Assembly: GCA_001949185.1 (NCBI GenBank)
Contig: BDGG01000005.1
Location: forward strand, 2,035,249 to 2,099,248
DNA: 64,000 bases
Source of the DNA: Ramazzottius varieornatus
Lineage: Eukaryota > Tardigrada > Eutardigrada > Parachela > Ramazzottiidae
Direction: 5' to 3'
Shown: piece by piece, positions 20,967-32,835 of the stretch
How positions within the stretch are numbered: the stretch's first letter is position 1
Layout: every line of letters begins with the position of its first letter
Notes under the pieces: generated by a model
Seen by the model: the letters and a program-made list of their open reading frames with translations, nothing else
What the model was told of the DNA's origin: nothing
Databases searched by the model: none
Position numbers and translations under genes: made by a program

Positions 20967-22389
20967 TCATCTCAATTTAGGATGTTTCTGCTCAAAGATC
21001 TGCTCAGCTACGACTATCTTGCGACACTGGTCGCGGAACCACCAGTCTGAAACATCGCGAATGGTCTTTGGTGGTTGGTCTTCGTGTATGCGCCGGCACA
21101 ACTGACACCAGCCACTGTGGTCGAAGTCCGGAACGTCTGGTAGCTGCCACATGTTTCTGCCTTCGAGCTTCCAAGTAAAGTATTTCTTGTACTCTTCCTC
21201 GTTGTTCATCAGGAAGATCAGGTGGTCGGCAAGATGTTTGACCGACCTGAAGTCCTCAATGTTGATGTACGAGTTGGGCGGAAGCAAAGCCGAGTAGTTC
21301 CCACCACCGAGAACAACGGGTACCACGTCGTCGTTGAGTGTTCGATACAACTTCTCGGTTGTATAGTCCCGACAAACGCTACCGAGAACCCAAAAGGGAA
21401 AAAAACGAGAGTAAATTCAGATTAAGAAATCAATTTCTCGCCTAAGCAAATCCCGATGAAGACGCGCAATAACCACCTGTGGCTGCAGTGTTTGTCCCTG
21501 AAGGTTCGCGATGTGCTGCGCGACTTCATCGGGGTGCTTTACGATGTCGGTTGTACCTATTTTCAAACGCGAGCTGAAATTTGTAGCTTCGACGGAACTG
21601 ATCCGAACATTGTCCATAGACACAAGGGTTCTTCACGCCTTTACCGCTGCACTTTCCAAACTTATCTACCTTCAGGTACTTCGACAGTTTCCCAACGTAG
21701 TCTTCTCTGTGGCTTTGGGTTCTACAATGGGAGACCAGCCACAGCACGCCATTCTCCTTCTGCGCCATCAAGGCCGTCCAGTTAGAAATCAGGTGAGGGC
21801 GGTAGTACATGGCATACGCGTCGAAGTACACATCAGAGTCTGTACGGTATGTCATCGTCAGGTTGAAGAAGCCACCACTTAGTGCATCCAACTGTGGCCA
21901 GTGCCGGTGTGAGGGAACCAGGTAACGATTACCTACTGACTCAAAGTGCGTGAAGACAAAGTGCTGTGACGGGTCACGGGACAAGGGCAGATCGTTTAGT
22001 CTGAATTCGGCCATGTGGAACAAGACGGCGCTTGATGTGCTTAGTTTCGATCGGTCGAAGATGGCGCGACAATGAGGAACTGAACACCGACTGAACAATG
22101 TGGCGATGGGATGGTCGTTCGAGGCACCGACGACGTCCCGAAACTTGTTCCATAAGACGATGGTTTTCATTTCCGATCCTTTGTGTTCCGCCACAGCTTT
22201 GCGTTCTTGGCGGATCTGAACATCAATAAGTAATCTAGGCGTCACAGAAGCTCCGTACAAGTTGACGAAAACTAGAAAGACCAGAAAGACGAAAATTGCA
22301 CGGAGAAATCCATAATTTGACGGGTCGAGTTCACTACCAGAAGAAACATAGGTCCGACCTTCGTCGAATATGACAGATTGAGCCCTCAT
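20967..22389 (-). CDS. Alpha-1,3-fucosyltransferase (GT10), type II membrane protein
   Basis: Two exons: 22389-21557 and 21378-20967. The 178-bp intron splits the family signature; splicing restores FENSVCRDYTTEKLYR, the GDP-fucose-binding motif of GT10 enzymes. Residues 28-45 (FLRAIFVFLVFLVFVNLYG) form the membrane anchor. FNLTMTYRTDSDVYF and NWTALM.. precede the C-terminal catalytic half with LNDDVVPVVLGGGNYSALLP. The total is about 414 residues, normal for the family. The enzyme acts in the Golgi and adds fucose in alpha-1,3 linkage to GlcNAc of N-glycans or Lewis-type antennae. It sits in a tight block with two esterase genes, one divergent and one directly downstream. Confidence 0.93.
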
Positions 22390-22636
22390 GGATTCCAGCT
22401 AACGGGGTTTCTGATATAGAAGTAGCTCGCAAGTCGAGCGTCTAACGTAGAAAGATGAGAGCTAACGTTTTGACTGTTTTGCAATCTCTATCTACTGTAC
22501 GTATGTAAATCAATAACCCCCATTTTCTTCACCAGCACTTACTTCTTTAGGGTTGAATCACCGGATGGGTGATCTTGCTAAATTCTCTTGTTACTGCCTT
22601 TGTTTCGCGAGATGTAATGAGACACGTCCAGATGTG

Positions 22637-24155
22637 ATGAGAGCGTCGAAAAGGGCCAGAAGGTTGGCACTTCCGGTCAGTGCTGTGGCGCTTGTGACGT
22701 CATGCTGTGTCTGTTGGCTGGTGGGAGGTCCTAGGGACAACACACAGCTTGCCATTTCCGTGAGTAAAGCGTAACACCTTGAACAAATTATCCTCCAGTC
22801 TTCAAGGATCCCTTCTATTCGCACACTTGCAGGACAGTCGAACGTGGTACTCCTGGACGTATTGGGCATTTCCACTCTGTGAATCGTATCTCTCCGGTCC
22901 CGAAAGTCCAGAATCGCCGTGCAGTTGGGAAGCGATCAACCAGAATTTCAAGTAGGTACTGCAAGAAAATTCATCTTGGTTGAAGGATCTCACAAAACAG
23001 AATACGCGGTATAAATTCCGGACGACGCGTTGGCTCTTCTTAGACAGACGATTAACAACCTCAGCAACAAGAGGATAGCGCTTGTCGGAGATTCCAGAAT
23101 TCGCCATGTGTACTCGTACCTCAAGAGCATGCTGGACGGAAGGAGATTCCTCATCAAGGATACTTTCAACGACACCAGCTTCCAGGATCCTGCCCGAAAC
23201 ATATCTATAGTATGTGCGGTTTGAGATCAAAAGACAGAGTATACAGTCAGTATACGTACGCAGACCAAAGAAAGGAGAGAAACAAACATAATTATTGTTC
23301 CAGTGTTTGGCGGCAGTATGGTGGGCCATCAGGGTCAATCACGGCAGCAGAGTTCCGCCATTTCGTAATGACTTTTTATTATCTGGATCTTTTGTCTTTC
23401 GCAGATGTTTTTCGCCCGGTGGTTTCCGGATGAATACCTCGAGAAGCTTCTCCATAAATGGCAGACGGCTAATCAAAATATTCCCCAGTACATCTTCTTC
23501 GAAAGCGGAGCCGTAAGAATACCGTTGTCAAGCCTGAGAATGCTTTCAGATGACTTGTTTTCTGTTTGTTTCCCGAGCAGTGGTCCCTATTTCGTTACGG
23601 CGAAAGCAGCTTGGACTTATTCGTGAGTAAGTTTACACTGTAAGTTCCAAACAAAGTCTTCGCATCTTTCGCTACATGATCTCTCTTTCAGGGAACTTAT
23701 CAGCCACTGCACAGCACATGGCTGAGCTGCGACACAGGACAACTGTGATATGGATGAAGACACGTATACTCATCATTTCTTGATTGAAAGCCACAGTTAA
23801 CTCGCATTTATGAATTTGTAGTACCCTTCCATCCGACAGCCTCGTCTCACCAAGGCCACTGGGTTACGGACGGGAATAGCAGTACTCTGGATAAGTTTGG
23901 GAAGGAGTTCGAGAAGGTCGCCGTAGCGAACCAGATGGTTTTGTGGACTTCCGCGTTCGACGATGCCAAGCACAACCTTGACCGCTATGCTGACCATGTT
24001 CATCCGGGAGCTGCGTTGATTAGAAAGGTAGGTGGTATTCCACCCAAAACGTCAAGTCTCGGTTGTCAGTAGATGCTCTTTGATTTTAGTCAGTGTGTCA
24101 GTTACTGCAAGCACTCAGATGCGACTCGTGTAAACGACCATCAGGAATTAGCTGA
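22637..24155 (+). CDS. CASD1-like SGNH/PC-esterase family protein, copy C
   Basis: A plus-strand, multi-exon gene divergent from the fucosyltransferase. Exon 1 holds a signal anchor (LPVSAVALVTSCCVCWLV); an in-frame Met at 22553 is an alternative start. Exon 2 (22833-about 22937) carries PCSWEAINQ. Exon 3 (from 23044) has NKRIALVGDSRIRHVYSY. Later exons encode YLEKLLHKWQTANQNIP (about 23403), WSLFRYGESSLDLF (about 23581), a segment ending TTVIWMKTR, and VPFHP...MVLWTSAFDDA with the catalytic DHVHPGAALIRK (about 23825-24028). A short last exon begins SVCQLLQALRCDSC. The Ser, Asp and His of the SGNH site are all present. Exon structure matches copies A and B closely. Confidence 0.85.
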
Positions 24156-24280
24156 AGATGACACTTTTCTCATCGAATCGTACCGGTCCATAAAACTGTG
24201 ATAGCGATTTTTGTTAGCCAATTGTGCTCTAGCGAAAAAATTAGCTAGACGCTCGCATAAGGTTGGGTTAAAGCAACAGG

Positions 24281-24385
24281 AGAGCTCGGCAACAAATTCC
24301 TGATCGTTCTCTCAAGTGGCGCACGCTCTCAGCCAATATTACCGAAGACTGCGCCACTTGCGAAAGCACTTCGGACACAGATGGT
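24281..24385. repeat. Palindromic MITE-like element, copy 7 (intergenic)
   Basis: It starts GAGAGCTCGGCAACAAATTC. The core is AAGTGGCGCACGCTCTCAG paired with CTGCGCCACTTGCG. It lies about 125 bp after esterase copy C. Confidence 0.8.
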
Positions 24386-25146
24386 GCGATCGTACTGGGC
24401 GTATTTCCAGAACAAGCTGATTGGCTTGATTGATATGATTTTATAACAGCGACCCCGCAAAGTTCGCTCGGAATCTAGGTACCTTTACAAGCATCATTCA
24501 CGTACGTACACGTTTCACGTCAAGCATGAGGAATGTGTGTCAATAAGCGGCGACGGAAGAACCTCTTGCTACCACCGTTAAACCGGTTTGAGCCCTACTA
24601 CACCTTCGCGGGCTTCAACGTGCTCGATCATTATGTTGCTAAACGTAGGCTTTTCGTCCGGCGGCTTCCCTAGATTCCAAAGTTATTTTCTCATATCTAC
24701 TGATGCAGCAGTTTCCTTGTAATACGTGGTAAACTATCTGTTGAGCCAAGGCTCTCTTTATATCAAAACAATTGAATCAAAAAGTCTGCTTTTGATGGAT
24801 GATTTGCATATTTAACAGACTTCCACAATAGTGTGCTAAGCTTTCAGTTTCATTGCTGGTTTCTCCTGGTCACTGAACACTGACGAACGAAGTTATCTGC
24901 TTATTCCGGCATTCGTGATGGATGAGTCCGCTTCATAGGTGCAGTTGTGTTTCCAGTCATGTCAACCTACTTTTGACAACTCAACCCGGATCTCTGCCCA
25001 AATTTGTATGCGGTTCCCGAATTAGCATGCGCGAGTTAACTAGTATTTCCGGAGTTTCCACTCGTTAGCTGTCCGCCATCTGTCCTGATAATTAACTTTA
25101 TGTAATCTTGCGGTCTGGTTCTCGGTTGAGCGGAACCGTCTCGATC
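24386..25146. other. Intergenic region
   Basis: I see no gene, repeat or RNA here apart from the palindromic element just to the left. The right end presumably contains the promoter of the DOMON/b561 gene. Confidence 0.4.
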
Positions 25147-28100
25147 ATGAAACTCCGCAGAAGTTCTCTTCTTTCTTCGTCTGGAAAGCTTTCTGATTTC
25201 TCTGTGATCTCTCTTGTGATCTGTATTTTACCTCCTTTATTGTGTAATGGCCAAGGTCCAGTTGCCAATTTCCCAGTGGGAGATTGTAACGTCGCAAAGC
25301 AGTGCGTAGGATGGCCGGAACCAACCTGCGTATCGCAAGGTCTGTGCTCCGAACTGGTCAAATGGACCTACAACCCTTCGTATCCCGCCAAAGTCAAGTT
25401 CGATCTATATGGAGTCCCTCCGATAGCCGGATCCACGAACTTTTGGATTGCTTTTGGACTCAACCACGTTACCGGCGCAATGGTAAATTTTCGTTTTTTG
25501 TTTATACTATTTTGGAACGTCGGCGATGAACTGAACATGATTAATATCTAAAGTGGCGCACGCTTTCATTGTTGATGGGCGAAAGTGTGCGCCACCTGGG
25601 AAAACGATCCTTTTCGGGTCATTTGCCGTCGTCTACTCTATTTCCTGTTTGATTTTGTGTTGTAGGCGGGAACGTTGGTGAACGAGTGCGTATATAATAA
25701 CGGAGCAGTGGATGTTTTCTCCTCCTACAATTCCGACAACGGTTACATCAACCGGCGGATCCCCGGCCAGGTATGAGAGAAACATAGATTGCCAGTCTCG
25801 TTCGTTGTCGCTGGAGTGGAACAAATTTAATGTCATGAAATAACTGACACCTGTGTCGGACTAACGTGTGTACATAGATCTCACGCTAGACTAATACGAT
25901 AATTTATTCTGACTTTCGGTTCGTTGGCCTTGATATTCATTGATCGAACTGCGGGGGACCGTTCCAACCTTTTTGGCCTTTTCCAGGAGAAACTTGGCGT
26001 TTCTGACCCGACAGGAGCTTATTCCAACGGCATCCTCAGTTGCTCCTTCTCCCTGGATCGGGTTCGAGACGTCAATGGCAAGAGTTTCGACTTGGCTTCC
26101 CCGCTGTTTGTTGTCCTCGGTGACGGACCGGCACTGCAGTGTAGGTGCACTCAACTTTGTTATGTTGATTTAGCCAACATCACCTGCCATTTACACGATA
26201 GCATCCGGCAATCTGCTCGACATGCGGCTTTCGCTGAACGTTATCCAATATTTGCCATGGCTCTTGGTGGCAAGCTGTTACCTCCAAAGAGAGGCTTCAG
26301 TCTGACTGATCGCGTTGCTTTTGTTGCTGACCCGACAATCGCAATCGATCTCCATAATAATCTACGTCAATTATGTCGAAAATGTCTGGAAAGTTAATTT
26401 TTATTCCGCTCAGTTCGGAGGACGAAAATCAGACTCGCCGGAGAATACTTTTATAAAAAGTATTTTTCCAAACAGTGAACATAGAAGATTGTTTATTTGA
26501 GGTCTTTTTCAGAATATGTTGAAGATTTTTTGCAGCAAAAATCAGTCTGGTAATATCTGGGCCGTCAGCAAATGAATTCACCCACATCGTTGTTTCAGGT
26601 GGCGCACATTTTCATTGTCGCTGGTTAAGAGAGTGCGCCACTCGGGAGAACGATCTGGATAAAGTCCGTTGCTGACGTCCCATTTGGGGAGACCAACGTG
26701 ACGTATTGGATTAGCATTTCCCACGACAGAACTGAATCGGAAATCTATGACCGTGAAAATTTAATCTGCCAGCACACGGAAATGAATCGAGATTAATTAC
26801 CGATGAATAAGGTCCTTACTTTTGATTTTTTTGCTAGGGTCTATCAAACCACACATGATGAACCCATTCACGTCCAGCCAAGCGTACACGATCGCCTCGG
26901 AGAACCAGCCGACACACTCTTACCCTAACCTGCAGAGTCTCAACACAGTCGCTCCGACGAACGCCGCCGTAGGACACTTCTTCAGCACTGAGAACTCTAG
27001 CGGAGAGTCCAACAAACAACTCCAAGATAGGTCATCGTCTCTGCAGTCCTCAGGTCCCAGCGTTATGCCGGCCACCATCGAGGGATGTGGAGTGACCAAG
27101 GGATGTCTGGCCACCCCATCCAACTGTCTCAACGCAGGCAACTGCCAAGCCATCTTGACGTACCAAAAGGATGCAGATCGGTCTGGCGAGTTCCGCTTTG
27201 AACTGTGGCGGACCATGACGTCGCCCAATGACCAATACGTAGCAATGGGCCTGAACCCAACATCTCCATCCATGGTGCTGCCTTCCATCTCATCTTCTTC
27301 TTCGCCTTATTTATATTTCTATGTCATCCTTTGTTTTCTAGCCCGGTACAGGAGTCGTTTCCTGCGTGAGTTACGGCAACACAGTGGACGTTATCTCTTC
27401 GTATAACCCAAGCTATTACAGTGTTCCCACCGACAATGTGAGTTCAGCCATTTGCCTATGCAAAGCTATACTATCTCAAATATAATTATTTTTATTTCAG
27501 TCCAAAGAAGGGATCACGGTTCTCCAGGCAGGGAAAGACGGAAGCCATCTCTACTGTCAGTTCTCCATGCAGCCAAAGAAGTCTTTCCGAGGCAGCTTTG
27601 CCAACTCACCTGTCGAAGTGGACTTGAGTCACCAGCAGTACCTCGTCCTGGCTTACGGACCGGCAAGGCCAACTGGTAAGATACCAAGAGATTTTCGTGG
27701 AAAAGTATCGTGTTTTTTGAGTCTCATCCGTCCCACGTTTGTTCTGCAGGAGCTGTCGGCAAGCATTCGGTCAGACCCTTGGCATCTGCGGCACCTGTGG
27801 CATTAGCCAACGTCGCGGTTGCCGCATCCGCAAACAACGACATGAGAAAAGCTCACGGTAAACTTTTCATATATTCCCTATTTATTCTTGTTGCTCTAAA
27901 CTACAAGGTTTTAACATCCTTCAGGTGGGCTGATGGTGGCAGCTTGGATGTTCTTAGCGAGCATCGGCATCTTCACCGCTCGATACTACAAAGATATGTG
28001 GCTGCAGTATCAACCGTGTGGTCTCAAGCTGTGGTTTCACGTAACTAGAGCAGATACCCGTTCTCCCTGAGAAGACTCCATACTTCTGTTTCTTTTACAG

Positions 28101-29151
28101 ATTCACAGACCCGTGATGGTATCAGTGGTCTCCATTACCATAGCCGCAATTGTCATAATATTCGTGGAGGTCGGTGGATGGACGCAGACTCCAGCGCAAC
28201 TGAACCCCCATCCGATTATCGGCATCATTGCCTTCGTTCTTGCTTTGATACAGGTAGATTAATACATAATCATACCACGAGTTTGCTAACCTGTTTGTTC
28301 TCGAATAGCAATTGGGAGACCGGCAAACGTACTGAACGATTTGTCAAGTGACGCACGTTTTCACTGTTATTGGCTGAAAGCGTGCGCCACTTCAGATGTC
28401 GACCTTGTGCGTTTCGTTTGCCGGCATGGCAATTCTTCTTGACAAAAACTGGTATGAAGCTGTTTTTCTTTCTAGCCAATAATGGCATTCTTCCGTCCAC
28501 ATCCGGGTGAGCCCAAGCGGTGGATCTTCAACTGGGCGCATTTCTCTGTTGGGTTCGCTGCACACAGCATGGCCAGTAAGCGCGAAATTCCTCTCTTGAC
28601 TTACGGCTGTGACTGTGTGATCGCCCATTTACCGACCTCCAAAACTTTTCGCTTTTTTAGTTGCCGCCATCTTCCTTGGTCTCCAAATGCCACAGCTCTC
28701 AGTGGACTATTCTTCCCTCTGGATCATGGTGGCCTTTTCCGCTTTCCATGTCTTGTGGCTCGTCCTCGCTCAACTCGTTGATTGGATCGCTCCCTGTGTT
28801 ACAAGTACAACAATACAGCTCGTCAGATACATCAGCTGCATGTCAGTTCTGGTAATCTGGCATTTTTGTCTTGCAGAAACAAAGCAAACTACAATCCAGA
28901 TGAAAACAACGGCCGGGAACGGTGTTATCTACGAGGATACCGTCGTTCACGAGAAAAATCCTGCAAATCCAGTATGTATTCCCTGTCACCACATAGTATA
29001 TGCCGTAACATACTCCAATACTCGGGCGTAACGCAACTTTTGGATTTTCTTACAGGCAAGCACCGTGAAGACGATAATGTGGTGGACCCATGTGCTGGTC
29101 GTTGCTGGACTGACGATAGCCATTTTGGTCCTAATAGGAATTTCGCCTTGA
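25147..29151 (+). CDS. Ferric-chelate reductase 1-like protein: two DOMON domains plus cytochrome b561
   Basis: A multi-exon gene. A signal peptide (FSVISLVICILPPLLCNGQG) leads to a first DOMON domain (GDCNVAKQCVGWP..., 25270-26135). A Ser/Asn-rich linker follows, then a second DOMON domain (GCGVTKGCLATPSNC..., about 27080-27700). The membrane part starts with MRKAHG/GLMVAAWMFLASIGIF and runs through KLWFHIHRPVM, LNPHPIIGIIAFVLALIQ, NWAHFSVGFAAHSMA and two further helices. The conserved histidines are those that bind two haems in cytochrome b561 proteins. The last exon is a final helix (VLVVAGLTIAILVLIGISP). FRRS1-like proteins move electrons across membranes to reduce ferric iron or other acceptors. 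The first DOMON unit and the second share exon organisation, pointing to internal duplication. Three introns carry palindromic repeats. Confidence 0.88.
25549..25630. repeat. Palindromic MITE-like element, copy 8 (DOMON/b561 intron)
   Basis: The core is AAGTGGCGCACGCTTTC paired with GAAAGTGTGCGCCACCTGGG. The outer left arm is missing or decayed and the right arm keeps AAAACGATCC. Confidence 0.8.
26570..26678. repeat. Palindromic MITE-like element, copy 9 (DOMON/b561 intron)
   Basis: The core is AGGTGGCGCACATTTTC paired with GAGAGTGCGCCACTCGGG, followed by AACGATCTGGATAAAG. It lies in the long intron between the two DOMON domains. Confidence 0.75.
28311..28425. repeat. Palindromic MITE-like element, copy 10 (b561 intron)
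   Basis: The outer arms are GGGAGACCGGCAAACG and CGTTTGCCGG. The core is AAGTGACGCACGTTTTCAC paired with GAAAGCGTGCGCCACTT. One of the best preserved foldbacks. Confidence 0.85.
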
Positions 29152-30387
29152 TGTTTTGATGACTAGTTGACGTAATTTTATGGTGCCAACAGAGCAGAAT
29201 TTAGAGCTCGTTTAATAGTTTTTATCTCAGCAGAGTTCTCTGGAATTATATTGTTCAATGTGAAAACGATTCTCCTTCCTTCAATCACGGGATCTAAATC
29301 GTGGTTTAAGGCTTACTCTATTTTTAGACTGAAGTGCTTGTCTTGAAAAAGGCTTAGGTACCGTTCTAGTCCAATAAAAACTGCTCGTGGACATTACTTT
29401 GCACTTCAAGCCAAAAATTTCGGAAAGGTCGGGGAAGCTTTCCAGGAATAGGTTGTCACTTTGCAAGCTGCGACTTGAGGATATTCCGTCGGGTTCTTCT
29501 GGTTAAAAGACTGGTCGCCAGAAGCTCCATCTCACAGTAACGCCAACTGATCGAATAAGCGCTCCAACACGTCCGAAGGACCGAAAGCGACCCTTATGGG
29601 GCCCTTCGGTGAAACTCAACCGGTCAGTTGAATGGACTCCACCAACGCACCACAAGTACCACGTGACATATTAGTCCGATCACGTGCACCTCGTTCAGTC
29701 CCGCACCCATTCTACCGGGATCGTCATCGACAACATGGCCAAGCACCAGATCTAGACTGCCTCCGCATTGACACCACAGAGGAACAGGATTGTCAGACAA
29801 AAACTGTGTGTGGCCAACTTGAGGTGACGCCCTAGCCTGAGCGGCTCGAGAGTAGGGGCTCGTTCGGGTTGGCGTTCTTTTCGTAAAGTTTTTCATGGGC
29901 ACAACTTTCAACCGAAATGTTTGATACTAACCGCCTCTTCAAGCTAGAAAACTCTCCTCAAACGCGTAGAAAATTTGTCGAAGAAGCACACCTCCCGCAA
30001 CTTGGTTACACACTGGAATTAAATCAGTATGGACCATTTGTTAAGTTAGGGATAGTAGCTTAGGGAATTTTCTCACGCCTTACCGCCAGACAGCCACACA
30101 GAGATGCCGACAAATGGCGATGTCTGGAGACAGCCCACTTATGACCTCACCGTTTCCGACTAGACGTGCATGAGTCATATTTGGTCGGTGGATGGCTCAT
30201 GGCTGGTGCAATAAATTTCGATATTTCACGTTTTCCATTCAGCCTATAATCCTGCCCGTCTGACAACCAGACGTCATTCAAACTGGCGCAACAAACCAAA
30301 ACAACTTTCCTGGGCAGTCCTTTGAGTTTTGTTTTCGTTTCTTGGAGAATTTTCCTACGTAATATTTCCCACTGCCGAACCCAGCCT
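29152..30387. other. Intergenic region, 1.2 kb
   Basis: Both strands show only short, unrelated frames. I recognise no gene, palindrome or tandem repeat. The right part should hold the AOX promoter. Confidence 0.4.
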
Positions 30388-32034
30388 ATGGCAGCTGCGG
30401 TGCTGATCGAATCGCTTGTCTTCCGGCGCCTGAGCAGCCAGGCACTGCAACATTTTCGAAGTTCATTCCTCGGAGCCCAAAAGTTTGTCCATGTGCGTTC
30501 TCATCTTTCACCTTACAAATCTTCTTCTTTAGGTTCTCTGTCCTAAGTTGTTTCTTACAGGTGGGTCTGCAGCCTCAGCATGGATTCTGTACATCGTTCC
30601 AGTTACGCGCATCGCAGAGCAAGGCCACCGGAAGTTACAATCCCACCGATCGCCACGCAGACTCTGAGCAGACAGGTCCGAACTCTCGACGGGAGGAAGT
30701 TGCATCGGAAGCAGAAGTGGCAAAAGAAGTATCAGACCAGGCCTTGCCCCACTTCAAAATCCAAAAAGAGATGTCGAGGTATACAAATGTGTCTCTCTAG
30801 TACAGATATCTCAAGTTAACTCGCCGACAACCTCGTTGGTGTTTCTTTAGTCAAGAGCAAGGGATGAAGATGAGCAGTGGCAAGAAGGGCGAGTTTCGCT
30901 ACCCTGAACCCGACGAGCTGGTGCCCAAAGAAGCACCAGCCATCGGAGTCATCTCCCTCCCGCATCCAATCTGGTCTCGCGAACAACTGGACTCTGTTGT
31001 GGTCGCCCACAAGGCACCCAAAGGCTTCGTAGACTGGTGTGCGTACCTTTCTGTGCAAGCACTTCGAAAAAGTAAGCCCCGCATTTCAGATATCCCTATT
31101 CGAGTGATAAGTCATCTTACCGGAACATTCGTAGGTTTCGACCTCACTTCCGGTTACACCTTCGGCAAGAAGAACGAAGCCAACTGGCTAAGGTACTCTT
31201 GGGAGTGCTTGCCGTACATACGGTATCCTGTCTAATCGTTTTTTTTGACGACTTTAGGCGTATCATCTTCCTCGAGACGGTGGCCGGTGTTCCCGGCATG
31301 ATGGGAGCAATGGTTCGTCACTTAAAGTCGTTACGATCGCTAAAGCGTGACAATGGCTGGATCCACACGTTGTTAGGTACGACAGCTTCTTCCGGCTCAT
31401 TTAAATGGAATTTCATCTAGTAGGTCGATTCGGATACTCTAGCTGCTATTTTGGGACTGTGTAGAGGAAGCCGAGAATGAGCGAATGCATCTGATGGTCG
31501 CTCTGCAGATCAAGCAACCGGGAAAGCTCTTCCGGCTGGGCGCAGTGGTGACCCAGGGCATCTTCGTCAACATGTTTTTCCTGGCGTACCTGGCCAGTCC
31601 CAAGTTCTGTCATCGCTTCGTGGGGTACTTGGAAGAGGAAGCCGTCAAGACCTACACAACCCTGTTGGACGACATCGCTTCCGGACGCATTCCCCAATGG
31701 ACGGACCGTCCGGCGCCCAAGATCGCCATCGACTACTGGAAGCTCCCCGTAAGCTCTCCTTCCATAGTCATTGCAGCAACCATCCATGCCAACTTTCCGT
31801 TTTCTCACAGGAAGGAGCGACTTTCTACGACATGTTTGCCGCAATGTAAGTATTTTCCACTCAGTTTCAAATGTTTAGTTCGAGTATATTCCGCGGGTTT
31901 GATTATCGTGAAACCTATCTGATATGTTCTCTGTGATACGCAGACGTGCGGATGAAGCGCACCATCGTTTGGTGAACCACACATTGAGCAGCATGCAGTC
32001 ACATCATTACAATCCGTTCAAGCCTGGTGCGTAA
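30388..32034 (+). CDS. AOX: Mitochondrial alternative oxidase
   Basis: Eight exons from the ATG at 30388 to the TAA at 32032-32034. The N-terminus is Arg/Ser/Ala-rich without acidic residues (ESL apart), fitting a mitochondrial transit peptide. The family core is unmistakable: [70 protein letters not shown] and [14 protein letters not shown]. These supply the four Glu and two His that bind the di-iron centre (LET, ExxH in NERMH, EEE, ExxH in DEAHH). AOX is a ubiquinol oxidase on the inner mitochondrial membrane that passes electrons from ubiquinol straight to oxygen, bypassing complexes III and IV. The C-terminus lacks the fungal-type extension and fits animal AOX. AOX is patchy in animals and absent from vertebrates and insects. 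Confidence 0.95.
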
Positions 32035-32835
32035 TTCGTCGTCCCTCGAAGAAAACGCCTTCCAAGACCTTGGGCGCTGCTCCAGAGACTTCGGCGATCA
32101 TCTCAAGCATGCATGTCGCCCGCACGCCCATGCGAGGACAGGAAATAAATTTTTTGTACCGTAGTACTTTCAACTTTAAAAAATTTGATCGTCTAAGGGA
32201 TAGGAATCACCAAAGTGTCTACTACTGCTAACCCGTAGGAGTTGCTCGTATTCTCTGTGGAACCACGGTTTGAAGGTAATTTGTTACAGCATAAGAAAAA
32301 TTTTGGCAGCTCTCTGTGGATCTTTACGCTTGGTGCTCCGCCGCTCCGCCCGAGTAAGATATCCGAAACATTCATACGGGACTCCTTATCATGGCACTTT
32401 ACCCGCTCTCTTGTCCAGGAACCGTTTGGCGGTGGTAAAAGATGCGCTTACATTCTGATCAGGATGTGTTATACCGCTGGTGACATTGTAGTGTAGGACA
32501 TGACACCACCCGTGTTATGTAGCGTTAAAAGTTGTGACGTTATGCCTTACTTGATCTGTCAACATGCGTCTTTGAGTCAGTTTTTCGAGTTTTCTCCAGC
32601 GTCCAAATTCCAAGTTACCTTCAGCCTTTTTCCCGTTCTGCTGGATTCCGCATCTTAATACGCATTCTGACATGATGACCATGTAGCTCAGGAGCTTACC
32701 CTGGATTCATACGAACAAGAGTGCCTGTTGTTCGAAACACCGATGTCCACAACTTGAAACTCCCGGCAGAGATCTTTTGCAACTTCCGGTCGCTTGTGTG
32801 TCTTCAAGTTTTGCTCCATTGGTCCAAGACATATC
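32035..32835. other. Intergenic region
   Basis: It lies between the AOX stop and the NARS2 start. Only short frames without recognisable homology are seen. The left part is probably the AOX 3' UTR. Confidence 0.4.

Noticed and set aside
29624-29911. Minus-strand frame of 95 residues in the intergenic gap
   Set aside because: No homology, no splice partners and no compositional sign of coding.
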